Positions 7,570 to 15,562 of a stretch of 43,199 bases of DNA are shown one piece after another. Below the pieces are notes generated by a model. The model was not told where the DNA came from. It did no database searches and worked only from the letters and a program-made list of their open reading frames with translations. A program made the position numbers and the translations under genes. This DNA comes from UBA1081 sp045639185 (GTDB taxonomy: Bacteria > Bacillota > Clostridia > Oscillospirales > Acutalibacteraceae). How positions within the stretch are numbered: position 1 is the stretch's first letter; each line of letters starts with the position of its first letter. The stretch lies in contig JAZUCO010000026.1 of NCBI GenBank assembly GCA_045639185.1, forward strand, positions 1 through 43,199. The letters are read 5' to 3'.

Positions 7570-9504
7570 ATGGGTTATACAATTGCAGAAAAACTTATTA
7601 AAACTCATCTTGTTGAAGGTGAAATGATCAAGGGTACCGAAATCGGTCTCCGCATTGATCAGACTCTCACACAGGATGCAACAGGCACTATGGCTTACCT
7701 TCAGTTTGAAGCTATGGGCATTGAAAGAGTAAAAACTGAACTTTCAGTTGCATACATCGATCACAACACACTTCAGAACGGCTTTGAAAACGCTGATGAC
7801 CACAGATTCATTCAGACAGTTGCAAAGAAGAGAGGTATCCGTTTCTCAAGACCCGGTAACGGCATCTGTCATCAGGTTCACCTTGAAAGATTCGGCAAGC
7901 CCGGCAAGACTCTTCTCGGTTCAGACAGCCATACTCCCACAGGCGGTGGTATCGGTATGCTTGCAATGGGTGCAGGCGGTCTTGACGTTGCAGTTGCAAT
8001 GGGTGGTGGTACATACTACATCACAATGCCTGAAATCGTCAAAGTTAACCTTACAGGTAAGCTTTCACCCTGGGTTGCAGCTAAAGACGTTATTCTTAAG
8101 GTTCTTGAAATACTCTCCGTTAAAGGCGGCGTAGGCAGAATCATAGAATACACAGGCGAGGGTGTTGCTACTCTTTCAGTCCCCGAAAGAGCTACAATCA
8201 CAAACATGGGTGCAGAACTCGGTGCAACAACATCAGTTTTCCCCTCAGACGACGTTACTAAGGCTTTCCTCAAGGCTCAGGACAGAGAAGAAGACTGGAT
8301 GGAGCTCGTTGCTGACGAAGATGCAGTTTACGACAAGGTTATCGAAATCAAGCTTTCAGAGCTTGTTCCCATGGCTGCTATGCCTCATATGCCCGATAAC
8401 GTAAAGTCAGTTGACGAAATCGGTGAAATTACAATTGATCAGGTTTGTATCGGTTCTTGTACAAACTCATCACTTATGGACATGATGAAAGTTGCTCACA
8501 TTCTCAAAGGCAAGAAAGTTCATCCCAATGTAAGCCTTTCAATCGCACCCGGTTCAAAGCAGGTTCTTACAATGCTTGCAGAAAACGGTGCTCTTGCTGA
8601 TATGATCGCAGCAGGTGCTAGAATTCTTGAAAGTGCTTGCGGCCCCTGTATCGGTATGGGTCAGTCACCCAACTCAAAGGGCGTTTCACTTCGTACATTC
8701 AACAGAAATTTTGAAGGCAGAAGCGGTACTGCAGACGCAGGCATCTATCTTGTAAGCCCCGAAGTTGCAGCAGCTTCAGCTGTTACAGGTGTTCTTACAA
8801 ACCCTGCAACAACACTCGGCGATATGCCTGAGTTCCCTATGCCCGAAAAATTCCTTATCAATGACAATATGGTAGAACTTCCCGCTTGTGCAGACACAGC
8901 ATCAGCAGTTGACGTTATTTATGGTCCCAACATTAAGAGTGTTCCCCTCGGCACAGCTCTTACAGATTCAGTTGCAACAAAGGTAATGCTCAAGGTCGGT
9001 GACAACATTACAACAGACCACATTATGCCTGCAGGCGCAAAGATTCTCCCCTACCGTTCAAACGTTCCGCACCTTTCACAATTCTGCTTCAAGCAGTGTG
9101 ATGAGGACTTTGCTGAAAACTGCAAATCAATGGGTGGCGGTATCATCGTAGGCGGTGCTAACTACGGTCAGGGTTCATCAAGAGAACATGCTGCTCTTGT
9201 TCCTCTTTACCTTGGTATCAAGGCTGTTGTTGCAAAGTCATTTGCAAGACTTCACAAGGCAAACCTCATCAACTCAGGTATCATTCCTCTTACATTCAAG
9301 AATGCTGAGGATTATGATAAGATTGACAAGTTTGATGTTGTTACTCTCAAAGATGTTAAAGCTGCTATCCTTAACGATACAGACGTTGTTCTCGTTAACG
9401 AAACAAAGGGCGAAGAATACGTTCTTGAAGGCGGATTCTCAGAAAGACAGAAGAATATGCTCACATTCGGCGGACTTCTTAACTACACAGGCGCACAGAA
9501 ATAA
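7570..9504 (+). CDS. acn: Aconitate hydratase
   Basis: The 644-residue enzyme isomerises citrate to isocitrate through cis-aconitate with a 4Fe-4S cluster. Cluster ligands are visible as IGSCTNSS (Cys297) and SACGPCIG (Cys357, Cys360). Other hallmarks are GSDSHTPTGGG (117-127) and, in the C-terminal swivel domain, YGQGSSREHAAL, which binds substrate carboxylates. The length and order fit the shorter bacterial/mitochondrial-type aconitase of clostridia rather than the roughly 900-residue AcnA form. ATG 7570 is chosen for the GGAGG 5-6 bases upstream; an in-frame ATG at 7558 lies before that site. The gene opens an operon with icd and rex, giving the citrate-to-2-oxoglutarate branch that anaerobes use for glutamate synthesis. 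Confidence 0.95.
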   Translation: MGYTIAEKLIKTHLVEGEMIKGTEIGLRIDQTLTQDATGTMAYLQFEAMGIERVKTELSVAYIDHNTLQNGFENADDHRFIQTVAKKRGIRFSRPGNGICHQVHLERFGKPGKTLLGSDSHTPTGGGIGMLAMGAGGLDVAVAMGGGTYYITMPEIVKVNLTGKLSPWVAAKDVILKVLEILSVKGGVGRIIEYTGEGVATLSVPERATITNMGAELGATTSVFPSDDVTKAFLKAQDREEDWMELVADEDAVYDKVIEIKLSELVPMAAMPHMPDNVKSVDEIGEITIDQVCIGSCTNSSLMDMMKVAHILKGKKVHPNVSLSIAPGSKQVLTMLAENGALADMIAAGARILESACGPCIGMGQSPNSKGVSLRTFNRNFEGRSGTADAGIYLVSPEVAAASAVTGVLTNPATTLGDMPEFPMPEKFLINDNMVELPACADTASAVDVIYGPNIKSVPLGTALTDSVATKVMLKVGDNITTDHIMPAGAKILPYRSNVPHLSQFCFKQCDEDFAENCKSMGGGIIVGGANYGQGSSREHAALVPLYLGIKAVVAKSFARLHKANLINSGIIPLTFKNAEDYDKIDKFDVVTLKDVKAAILNDTDVVLVNETKGEEYVLEGGFSERQKNMLTFGGLLNYTGAQK

Positions 9505-9511
9505 TTCATAA

Positions 9512-9569
9512 TTCATAATTATGAAATCTGAAATATAACAAAAAAACGGACCGATGTGGGCATCGGTCC
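9512..9569. repeat. Two palindromes between acn and icd (REP/MITE-like)
   Basis: TTCATAATTATGAA (9512-9525) is a perfect 14-base palindrome, preceded by a direct ATTCATA repeat. Next, GGACCGATG (9548-9556) pairs perfectly with CATCGGTCC (9561-9569) around TGGG, followed by CTACA. On the plus strand no T tract follows, but on the minus strand the hairpin is followed by G and T7. Both motifs look like short palindromes I associate with dispersed intergenic repeats in clostridial genomes; that is recollection, not a search. Confidence 0.5.
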
Positions 9570-9605
9570 CTACATTACAGATAATTACAAAAAAAGGTGA
9601 TTAAA

Positions 9606-10769
9606 ATGACAGAAGCAAATATCAAAGCTGCCGTTGAAAAATTTGAAGCTCTCATAAGAGAACAGGCAGAAAGAAATGAAAAAATCAAGTCTGTAAAAGA
9701 ATTCACAGATTTCACAAATAAAGATCAGATCATTATCGGTGTTTGCGGCGGTGACGGCATCGGCCCCACAATCACACACGAAGCTGCAACAGTTCTCAAA
9801 TATCTTCTCAAAGACGATGTTGACGCAGGCAAAATCATTTTCAAGGATATTGACGGGCTTACAATCGAAAACCGTGTTGCTCATATGAAAGCTATTCCCG
9901 ATGATGTTCTCGAAGAACTCAAGGCTTGCGATGTTATCCTCAAGGGCCCCACAACTACTCCCCAGGCAGGTGACGGACTTCCCAACATCGAAAGTGCAAA
10001 CGTTGCTATGCGTAAGGCTCTTGACCTTTTTGCAAATGTTCGTCCCGTTAAGGTTCCAGAGCAGGGCATCGACTGGACATTCTTCCGTGAAAACACAGAA
10101 GGTGCTTATGCAGTAGGCTCAAAAGGTGTAAATGTAGATGACGAACTCGCTATCGACTTTGTTGTTACAACAACAGAAGGATGTCAGAGAATTGCAAAGC
10201 TTGCTTACGACTATGCAAGAAACAACAAGAAGGACAGAGTTTCAATCATCCAGAAAGCTAACGTTATCAAGACAACTGATGGTAAATTCCTTAATCTCTG
10301 TAAAGAAGTCGGTAAAGACTACCCTGAAATCACAACAGACGAATGGTACATTGATATCACAACAGCTAAGCTTATCGATCCCAAGAGAAGAACAGATTTC
10401 AAGGTTTTCATTCTCCCCAATCTTTACGGTGATATCATTACAGACGAAGCTGCTGAATTCCAGGGCGGTGTAGGTACTGCTGGTTCAGCTAACCTCGGTA
10501 AGAAGTACGCTATGTTCGAAGCTATTCACGGTTCTGCTCCCAGAATGGTTAAAGAAGGCAGAGCACAGTATGCAGACCCCTGTTCAATGCTCAGAGCTGC
10601 TGTAATGCTCCTTTCACACATAGGCAAGCAGGCAGAAGCAGATAAGCTTGAAAAGGCTCTTGATATCTGTATGCTCACAGAAAAGAAAATGACTATCACA
10701 GGCAGAGACAACGGCTGCACTTGCCGCGAATTCGGTCAGTACGTTATGGATACTGTTGCCACACTTTAA
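9606..10769 (+). CDS. icd: Isocitrate dehydrogenase (NAD(P)+)
   Basis: The 387-residue beta-decarboxylating dehydrogenase converts isocitrate to 2-oxoglutarate. Visible features are GDGIGPT near the N-terminus, the substrate loop ...NIESANVAMRKALDLFANVRP (Ser and the Arg triad binding isocitrate), ENTEGAYA, the metal-binding NLYGDIITDEAA, and HGSAP at the cofactor site. Linked to acn and rex, it is better called isocitrate than isopropylmalate dehydrogenase. After HGSAP the sequence reads RM where NAD-dependent members have Asp-Ile and the E. coli NADP enzyme has Lys-Tyr, so cofactor preference is unclear. ATG 9606 has AAAGGTGA upstream. The 101-base gap from acn holds two palindromes. Confidence 0.9.
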   Translation: MTEANIKAAVEKFEALIREQAERNEKIKSVKEFTDFTNKDQIIIGVCGGDGIGPTITHEAATVLKYLLKDDVDAGKIIFKDIDGLTIENRVAHMKAIPDDVLEELKACDVILKGPTTTPQAGDGLPNIESANVAMRKALDLFANVRPVKVPEQGIDWTFFRENTEGAYAVGSKGVNVDDELAIDFVVTTTEGCQRIAKLAYDYARNNKKDRVSIIQKANVIKTTDGKFLNLCKEVGKDYPEITTDEWYIDITTAKLIDPKRRTDFKVFILPNLYGDIITDEAAEFQGGVGTAGSANLGKKYAMFEAIHGSAPRMVKEGRAQYADPCSMLRAAVMLLSHIGKQAEADKLEKALDICMLTEKKMTITGRDNGCTCREFGQYVMDTVATL

Positions 10770-10788
10770 TTAAAGTAAGGTCAGTTTT

Positions 10789-11430
10789 ATGAAAAACAAT
10801 ACTTCAATCCCTAAGTCTGTCATTGCAAGACTTCCCCGCTATTATCGTTTTCTCGGCATACTTCAGAAAGAAGGTATTGAAAAGATATCTTCAAAGAATC
10901 TTGCCGAAAAAATGGGTCTTACCGCTTCTCAGATAAGACAGGACCTGAATCATTTCGGCGGTTTCGGTCAGCAGGGTTACGGATACAACATTGAAGAATT
11001 AAGAAAAAATATAGGTCAGATTATCGGTGTTGAAAAGAATCACAGAATTATTCTTGTGGGTGCCGGTAATCTCGGCAGAGCTATTGCTCAGCATCTTAAT
11101 TTTGAGACAAAAGGCTTTGAGCTTGTGGGCATTTTTGATTCCGACTCAAAACTTGAAGGTATTGAAATAAACAATTTCAGAATCAGAAATTTTAACACAG
11201 TCAAAGATTTCTGTGATGAATATAACCCCACAGCGGCAATTCTTTGTATCCCCTCTTATGCCGGTGAAGCTGTTACTGCAAAACTCATTGAATGCAATAT
11301 AAAAGCATTCTGGAATTTCAGTCATTATAATATACATGATGATTACCCTGATGTCGTGGTCGAAAACGTTCACCTAAATGACAGTCTTATGACGCTTTGT
11401 TATAACATTTCCAATTCGGAGGATGCCTGA
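10789..11430 (+). CDS. rex: Redox-sensing transcriptional repressor Rex
   Basis: The 213-residue protein has an N-terminal winged helix (PKSVIARLPRYYRFL ... SSKNLAEKMGLTASQIRQDL) and a Rossmann domain with VGAGNLGRAI and FDSD, the NADH-binding motifs of Rex. The FGGFGQQGYGY segment between them is also diagnostic. Rex leaves its operators when NADH is high and controls fermentation and energy genes. Being third in the acn-icd operon (19 bases after icd, AAGGTCAG ribosome site) ties it to the supply of reducing power from isocitrate oxidation. No Rex operator is evident in the acn promoter, so autoregulation is not shown. Confidence 0.95.
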   Translation: MKNNTSIPKSVIARLPRYYRFLGILQKEGIEKISSKNLAEKMGLTASQIRQDLNHFGGFGQQGYGYNIEELRKNIGQIIGVEKNHRIILVGAGNLGRAIAQHLNFETKGFELVGIFDSDSKLEGIEINNFRIRNFNTVKDFCDEYNPTAAILCIPSYAGEAVTAKLIECNIKAFWNFSHYNIHDDYPDVVVENVHLNDSLMTLCYNISNSEDA

Positions 11431-12101
11431 TGAAAAGAATTCTCAATCTGAATGTTATTGATATTGTTCCGTTTTCAGCAGGACTCATTTTCGTAAAAAG
11501 TGATAAAAATGAAGACGGTATAAGTAAAGTATCATTTTTCAGTTATGATGCAAATTCAGGCGAAATCACAACTGTTACAAAAAGTGTTTATCTTCTCAAT
11601 AAATTCGGTATGGCTTACGAAAAGATTTCTTCAAGACTCGGAGATTTTATCTCCTGCGATACTGTAAGACTTCCCAATCATCATACAATTGTGATTTATC
11701 CCACAGGAGAAATGGGACACTTTGATGAAAAAGGTAAAATCGTAAAAACGGGTGACTTATATTACAACAATGCACCTGCAAGAGATGCCGCATTTGACGG
11801 AAACAGCATTTGGTGCGTTGTGCCTCAGCGCAATGCTGTTATAAGATACTCTGTTTCTGCACAGAAAATCATTATGAGAATAGGCGGAGATGACAATACT
11901 GCATTCAATATGCCGATTTCAGCATCATTCTATAATGACAGTGTTTATGTCTGCAATAAAGCATCTTGCGAAATCAGAAGAATTGATATAGGCACTCTTG
12001 ATGTATCTGATTACATTGAATTCAATGAACCTGTAAACAAATATTTCAGATTCAGAAATAAAGAAATCGTTGTTCTTGATTCAGGTATTTATGAACTCTG
12101 A
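11430..12101 (+). CDS. Unknown beta-rich (propeller-like) protein coupled to rex
   Basis: This 223-residue protein is not in a family I can name. Its start ATG overlaps the rex stop (TGATG at 11428-11432) and GGAGGA lies about 7 bases upstream, so it is translationally coupled to Rex. The sequence is a series of short beta-like strands, with segments such as GNSIWCVVPQRNAVIRYSV, NDSVYVCNKASCEIRRIDI and NKEIVVLDSGIYEL. These recall NHL or YncE-type propeller blades, although the length allows only four or five. No signal peptide or TM helix is visible, so it is probably cytoplasmic. A role in sensing or in assisting Rex is conceivable but unsupported. Confidence 0.7.
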   Translation: MKRILNLNVIDIVPFSAGLIFVKSDKNEDGISKVSFFSYDANSGEITTVTKSVYLLNKFGMAYEKISSRLGDFISCDTVRLPNHHTIVIYPTGEMGHFDEKGKIVKTGDLYYNNAPARDAAFDGNSIWCVVPQRNAVIRYSVSAQKIIMRIGGDDNTAFNMPISASFYNDSVYVCNKASCEIRRIDIGTLDVSDYIEFNEPVNKYFRFRNKEIVVLDSGIYEL

Positions 12102-12118
12102 TACTACGTCATATAACA

Positions 12119-12160
12119 AAAAATCCCGACTATGCTAAGGCATAATCGGGATTTTTTTAT
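12119..12160. terminator. Bidirectional terminator between the rex operon and trkH
   Basis: AAATCCCGA (12121-12129) and TATGC (12131-12135) pair with GCATA (12140-12144) and TCGGGATTT (12146-12154) around TAAG with one C-A mismatch. A/T tracts on both sides suit the two convergent transcripts. Confidence 0.9.
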
Positions 12161-12161
12161 A

Positions 12162-13604
12162 TTATTTTCTTGACCATGCTGAGGGTGAAAGTACAAACAG
12201 CATAGGATAAATTTCAAGTCTGCCGAAAAGCATTGCAACTGAAAGAATAATCTTTGAGAAAACAGAAAAACCTGAAAAACTTGCTGCAGGACCTACAGCA
12301 CCGAGTCCGGGACCTATATTATTGAAACATGCTGATGCTGCGCTGAAATTTGTAAGGATATCATATCCGTCAAATGACAACAAAATAAAAATACCCATAA
12401 AACAGACAAGATAAATCGCAAGGTATGCTGACAAACTCTTGAGCACGGGTTCTTCAACCTTTTTGCCCTCAAAACGGACAACATCAACAGCTCTGGGGTG
12501 AACAAGAACCTTGATTTCTCGTTTTACAGTTTTTACAAGCAGAATAAGACGTGAAATCTTGAATCCGCCTGCGGTTGAACCTGCGCAGGAACCGAGGAAC
12601 ATCAGAAGCAACAATATAGTTTTTGAGAGTTCAGGCCACGCATTGAAATCTGCAGTTGAATAGCCTGTTGTTGTCACAACAGATGCAACCTGGAATGAAG
12701 ATTCTCTGATTGTTTCTGACAGATTGCCGTAAAGCCCTCTGATATTCATTGCAATTATAACGGTTGAAGCAAAACAGATAAGAATATATGTCCATAACTC
12801 TTCACTCTTGAGCGCATTTTTTATCTTTTTTGTAAGTATAAGATAATAAAGATTAAAATTAACACCGAATATCAGCATAAAAATTGTAATTACCCACTGC
12901 AGATACGGGCTATATGATCCTATACTGTCCGCCTTAATGCCGAAACCACCGGTACCTGCTGTACCGAAAGCGTGTACTATGCTGTCAAACAATGACATTT
13001 TCCCCGCAAGAAGGAATACAATTTCTATTAATGTAAGCGCAATATAAATAAGATAAAGAATCTTAGCTGTGTCTCGCATTTTGGGAACAAGTTTACCGAC
13101 TATCGGTCCCGGTGCTTCTGCTCTGAGAATATGAATTGAACGGTCATTTGATGAGGGAATGATTGCAAGCATAAATACAAGAACCCCCATACCACCTATC
13201 CAATGAGTAAAACTTCGCCAGAACAACATACCGTGGCTGAGACTTTCAACATCATCAAGAATTGAAGCACCCGTTGTTGTGAAACCGCTTACGGTTTCAA
13301 AAAAAGCATCCACATAAGAAGGAATTTCTCCGCTTATCACAAACGGCAATGCACCGATTGCAGACATTCCTATCCACGAAAGGGCAACTATCAGAAAACC
13401 TTCTTTTGCAAAAATGACTTTATCTTCTGTTTTGAAGATAAACGATACTGCAAGTCCCACAACAAGGCTTATTACCATTGTTATAAGAAATGATGAATAA
13501 CATGATTCTTTATATATCAGAGAAACAATCATCGGCAATGCCAGCAATGCAGTCATCGCAATGAGTATTTTGCCGAACAGATGAAAAACATATCTATGGT
13601 TCAT
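12162..13604 (-). CDS. trkH: Potassium uptake channel subunit TrkH/KtrB
   Basis: The 480-residue membrane protein has the four pore-loop repeats of the SKT superfamily. The P-loops are visible as TTTGASI, GTAGTGGFG, TTTGYST and NNIGPGLG, each supplying a selectivity-filter glycine, and GSCAGSTAGGFK is the conserved segment before the last domain. The GGMGVLVF stretch is also typical of TrkH. It forms the K+ translocating channel and needs the cytoplasmic RCK subunit encoded just upstream. The start ATG 13604 lies 14 bases after the trkA stop with GGTGATG upstream. Length fits TrkH (about 480) rather than the shorter KtrB. Confidence 0.95.
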   Translation of the reverse strand: MNHRYVFHLFGKILIAMTALLALPMIVSLIYKESCYSSFLITMVISLVVGLAVSFIFKTEDKVIFAKEGFLIVALSWIGMSAIGALPFVISGEIPSYVDAFFETVSGFTTTGASILDDVESLSHGMLFWRSFTHWIGGMGVLVFMLAIIPSSNDRSIHILRAEAPGPIVGKLVPKMRDTAKILYLIYIALTLIEIVFLLAGKMSLFDSIVHAFGTAGTGGFGIKADSIGSYSPYLQWVITIFMLIFGVNFNLYYLILTKKIKNALKSEELWTYILICFASTVIIAMNIRGLYGNLSETIRESSFQVASVVTTTGYSTADFNAWPELSKTILLLLMFLGSCAGSTAGGFKISRLILLVKTVKREIKVLVHPRAVDVVRFEGKKVEEPVLKSLSAYLAIYLVCFMGIFILLSFDGYDILTNFSAASACFNNIGPGLGAVGPAASFSGFSVFSKIILSVAMLFGRLEIYPMLFVLSPSAWSRK

Positions 13605-13618
13605 AAAATTACATCACC

Positions 13619-14977
13619 TTATGCAAGAATATCATCAAGGTCATTGAGTTTATGCTCACAAGAAACAACAATAACTCTGTCATCAGATAAAATAACATCA
13701 TCACCACCGGGAATGATTGTCTTCCTGTCTCTTAAGATACCTGCAATAAGAATATTCTTTTTGAGTTTAAGGTCTTTAAGCTGAATATCTGTAAGTTTTG
13801 CATCGGGATGTGCTCTGAATTCAAGAGCTTCAGCTTTGCCGTCCATTATCTTGTAAAGAGTTTCAACATTGCTTCCCATTGAATTTTCAAGCGCTCTTGC
13901 ATATCTGACAAAAATATCTGCAGTAAGATTTCTCGGAGAAACAATACATTCAAGACCGAGACGTGATGCCATTGTTGACAACTCAGGCCTGTTGACTTTT
14001 GAAATAACCTTGGGAACATTGTTTGCTGCTGCATAAATTGAAATGAGAATATTTTCTTCATCCATACCGGTGAGCGATACAAAAGCATCAACAGAACGAA
14101 GACCTTCTTCAATAAGAAGCTCCTGCTGAGCACCGTCACCCTGAATAATCATAGCCTTGGGCAGTTTTTCACTCAGTTCAGCGCAACGCTCTTTACTCTT
14201 CTCAATAATTTTAACAGATACACCTGAATTAATAAGCATCTGTGCAAGATAAAACGCTGACTTACTGCCACCGAGAATCATAACGTGCTTTGCTTGCTTC
14301 TGCAATAACCCGAGTGATTTAAGAAGCTTGTGAATATCACCGTGTGCGGCAGAAAGACCAATTTTATCTCCTGCTTTAAGCACGAAACTACCGTCAGGGA
14401 TATAAACTTCATCACCACGCTGAACAGCGCATACAAGCACTTTTGCACCGTATTTTACACGCAATTCGCTGAGACGTACATTATCGAGCACAGAATCACT
14501 TCTGACGATAAGTTCAATCATCTGGAAATAACGACGTGAGAAGTTTTCTGTTTTGACAGCTGAGGGCAACTTAAGAATGTTATAAAGTTCAATTGCAGTG
14601 AGTCTGTCAGGATTTATAGCCATTGACAGATCAAGTTCCTTGCGAAGAAAAACAAGGCTGTCGTCATTATATTCGGGATTTCTGATTCTTGCTATTGTGT
14701 TAGTTGCGCCCATTCTTTTTGCAATAAAGCAACTGAGCATATTGAGTTCGTCCGAACCTGTCAGAGCAACAAAAAGTTCAGCTTCTTCTATTGACACTTC
14801 TGTAAGAACATCACTGTCTGCACAGTTACCGCAGATAACCATGATATCATAAATATTTGTCAGATCATCAAGTATTCTATTGTCAGCATCAATCGCTGTA
14901 ACATCATGCCCCTCGGCAACAAGACTGCCGATGACTGTTGTACCGATTTTACCGCAACCTGCAACTACAATTTTCAT
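13619..14977 (-). CDS. trkA: Potassium uptake regulatory subunit TrkA (two RCK domains)
   Basis: The 452-residue cytoplasmic protein is a tandem duplication of RCK_N plus RCK_C. The first Rossmann motif is VVAGCGKIGTTV with acidic residues at the end of strand 2 (AIDAD), and the second half starts at VMILGGSKSAF. It binds nucleotides (NADH or ATP type) and gates the TrkH channel. ATG 14977 is chosen because GGAGAATG lies just upstream; an upstream in-frame ATG at 15037 precedes the promoter -10 region. trkA and trkH form a two-gene operon with the regulator first. Confidence 0.95.
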   Translation of the reverse strand: MKIVVAGCGKIGTTVIGSLVAEGHDVTAIDADNRILDDLTNIYDIMVICGNCADSDVLTEVSIEEAELFVALTGSDELNMLSCFIAKRMGATNTIARIRNPEYNDDSLVFLRKELDLSMAINPDRLTAIELYNILKLPSAVKTENFSRRYFQMIELIVRSDSVLDNVRLSELRVKYGAKVLVCAVQRGDEVYIPDGSFVLKAGDKIGLSAAHGDIHKLLKSLGLLQKQAKHVMILGGSKSAFYLAQMLINSGVSVKIIEKSKERCAELSEKLPKAMIIQGDGAQQELLIEEGLRSVDAFVSLTGMDEENILISIYAAANNVPKVISKVNRPELSTMASRLGLECIVSPRNLTADIFVRYARALENSMGSNVETLYKIMDGKAEALEFRAHPDAKLTDIQLKDLKLKKNILIAGILRDRKTIIPGGDDVILSDDRVIVVSCEHKLNDLDDILA

Positions 14978-15008
14978 AACATTCTCCGTATGAGTTAAAG
15001 TTAAGTAG

Positions 15009-15037
15009 AGTTTAGCACTTTTGACTGTAATTTGCAA
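15009..15037 (-). promoter_or_regulatory. Sigma-A promoter for trkAH
   Basis: Minus-strand TTGCAA (15037-15032), 17-base spacer, TAAACT (15014-15009), about 30 bases before the ATG at 14977. Confidence 0.65.
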
Positions 15038-15059
15038 TAGATTATAAATTATTTTTCAC

Positions 15060-15088
15060 TTGACAAAACTTTCTGCCGTGTGTATAAT
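15060..15088 (+). promoter_or_regulatory. Consensus sigma-A promoter for tRNA-Thr
   Basis: TTGACA (15060-15065), 17-base spacer, TATAAT (15083-15088), 24 bases before the tRNA. Confidence 0.9.
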
Positions 15089-15112
15089 ATCAATGTTGTA
15101 AATTTAACAATT

Positions 15113-15188
15113 GCTGCTATAGCTCAGTCGGTAGAGTGCATCCTTGGTAAGGATGAGGTCACCGGTTCAAATCCGGTTAGCAGCTCCA
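15113..15188 (+). tRNA. tRNA-Thr (GGT)
   Basis: The 76-base cloverleaf has an encoded CCA. The acceptor GCTGCTA pairs with TAGCAGC, the anticodon stem CATCC/GGATG encloses TTGGTAA (anticodon GGT), and the T-arm CCGG/CCGG encloses TTCAAAT. The discriminator base is T, as usual for bacterial tRNA-Thr. Confidence 0.95.
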
Positions 15189-15190
15189 TG

Positions 15191-15222
15191 AAAAAACCTT
15201 GTTCATCAGAACAAGGTTTTTT
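15191..15222 (+). terminator. Intrinsic terminator after tRNA-Thr
   Basis: AAAAAACCTTGTTC (15191-15204) pairs perfectly with GAACAAGGTTTTTT (15209-15222) around ATCA. Confidence 0.95.
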
Positions 15223-15226
15223 CAAT

Positions 15227-15381
15227 GATATCCGTTCCTTAGCACGAACGGATGAAATATCTTTGATATGATATCAACCATTGTGGATGATATGCGCTTC
15301 GCGTGTACAGGACGGATATTATATCATATTTGCGAATGCAAATATATCATACGGCATGCCGTATATCTTGTTTCGATATCA
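15227..15381. repeat. Cluster of short hairpins linked by GATAT/ATATC motifs
   Basis: In a 374-base gap without a gene, five small stems follow one another. ATCCGTTC (15230-15237) pairs with GAACGGAT (15246-15253). TTGATAT/ATATCAA lies at 15263-15277. TATGCGC/GCGTGTA lies at 15291-15307 with two G-U pairs. ATATTTGC (15326-15333) pairs with GCAAATAT (15338-15345). ATACGGCATGCCGTAT (15349-15364) is a perfect palindrome. Between them recur GATAT, ATATC and ATATCAT. No reading frame or T tract explains it. It resembles multi-hairpin intergenic repeats of Clostridia, probably a non-coding, mobilised element. Confidence 0.55.
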
Positions 15382-15416
15382 ATATGTAATTAAAAATAAA
15401 AACATTCCAATAATGC

Positions 15417-15445
15417 TTGAAGTTGCTGTTGATGTGTGCTATATT
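15417..15445 (+). promoter_or_regulatory. Probable promoter for the 15563 secreted protein gene
   Basis: TTGAAG (15417-15422), 17-base spacer, TATATT (15440-15445), leaving a leader of about 110 bases. The leader is AT-rich and shows no clear structure. Other -10-like boxes nearby (around 15510) have poor spacing. Confidence 0.45.
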
Positions 15446-15562
15446 TACATTAAATATAATATTTTTCTATTATTTTATTAATTTTTGTATTAATTACATA
15501 ATAAAAATGTATTATATTTCCATTTCAAATCTGAAAAAGATTTAAGTACGGAGGAAACCAAC

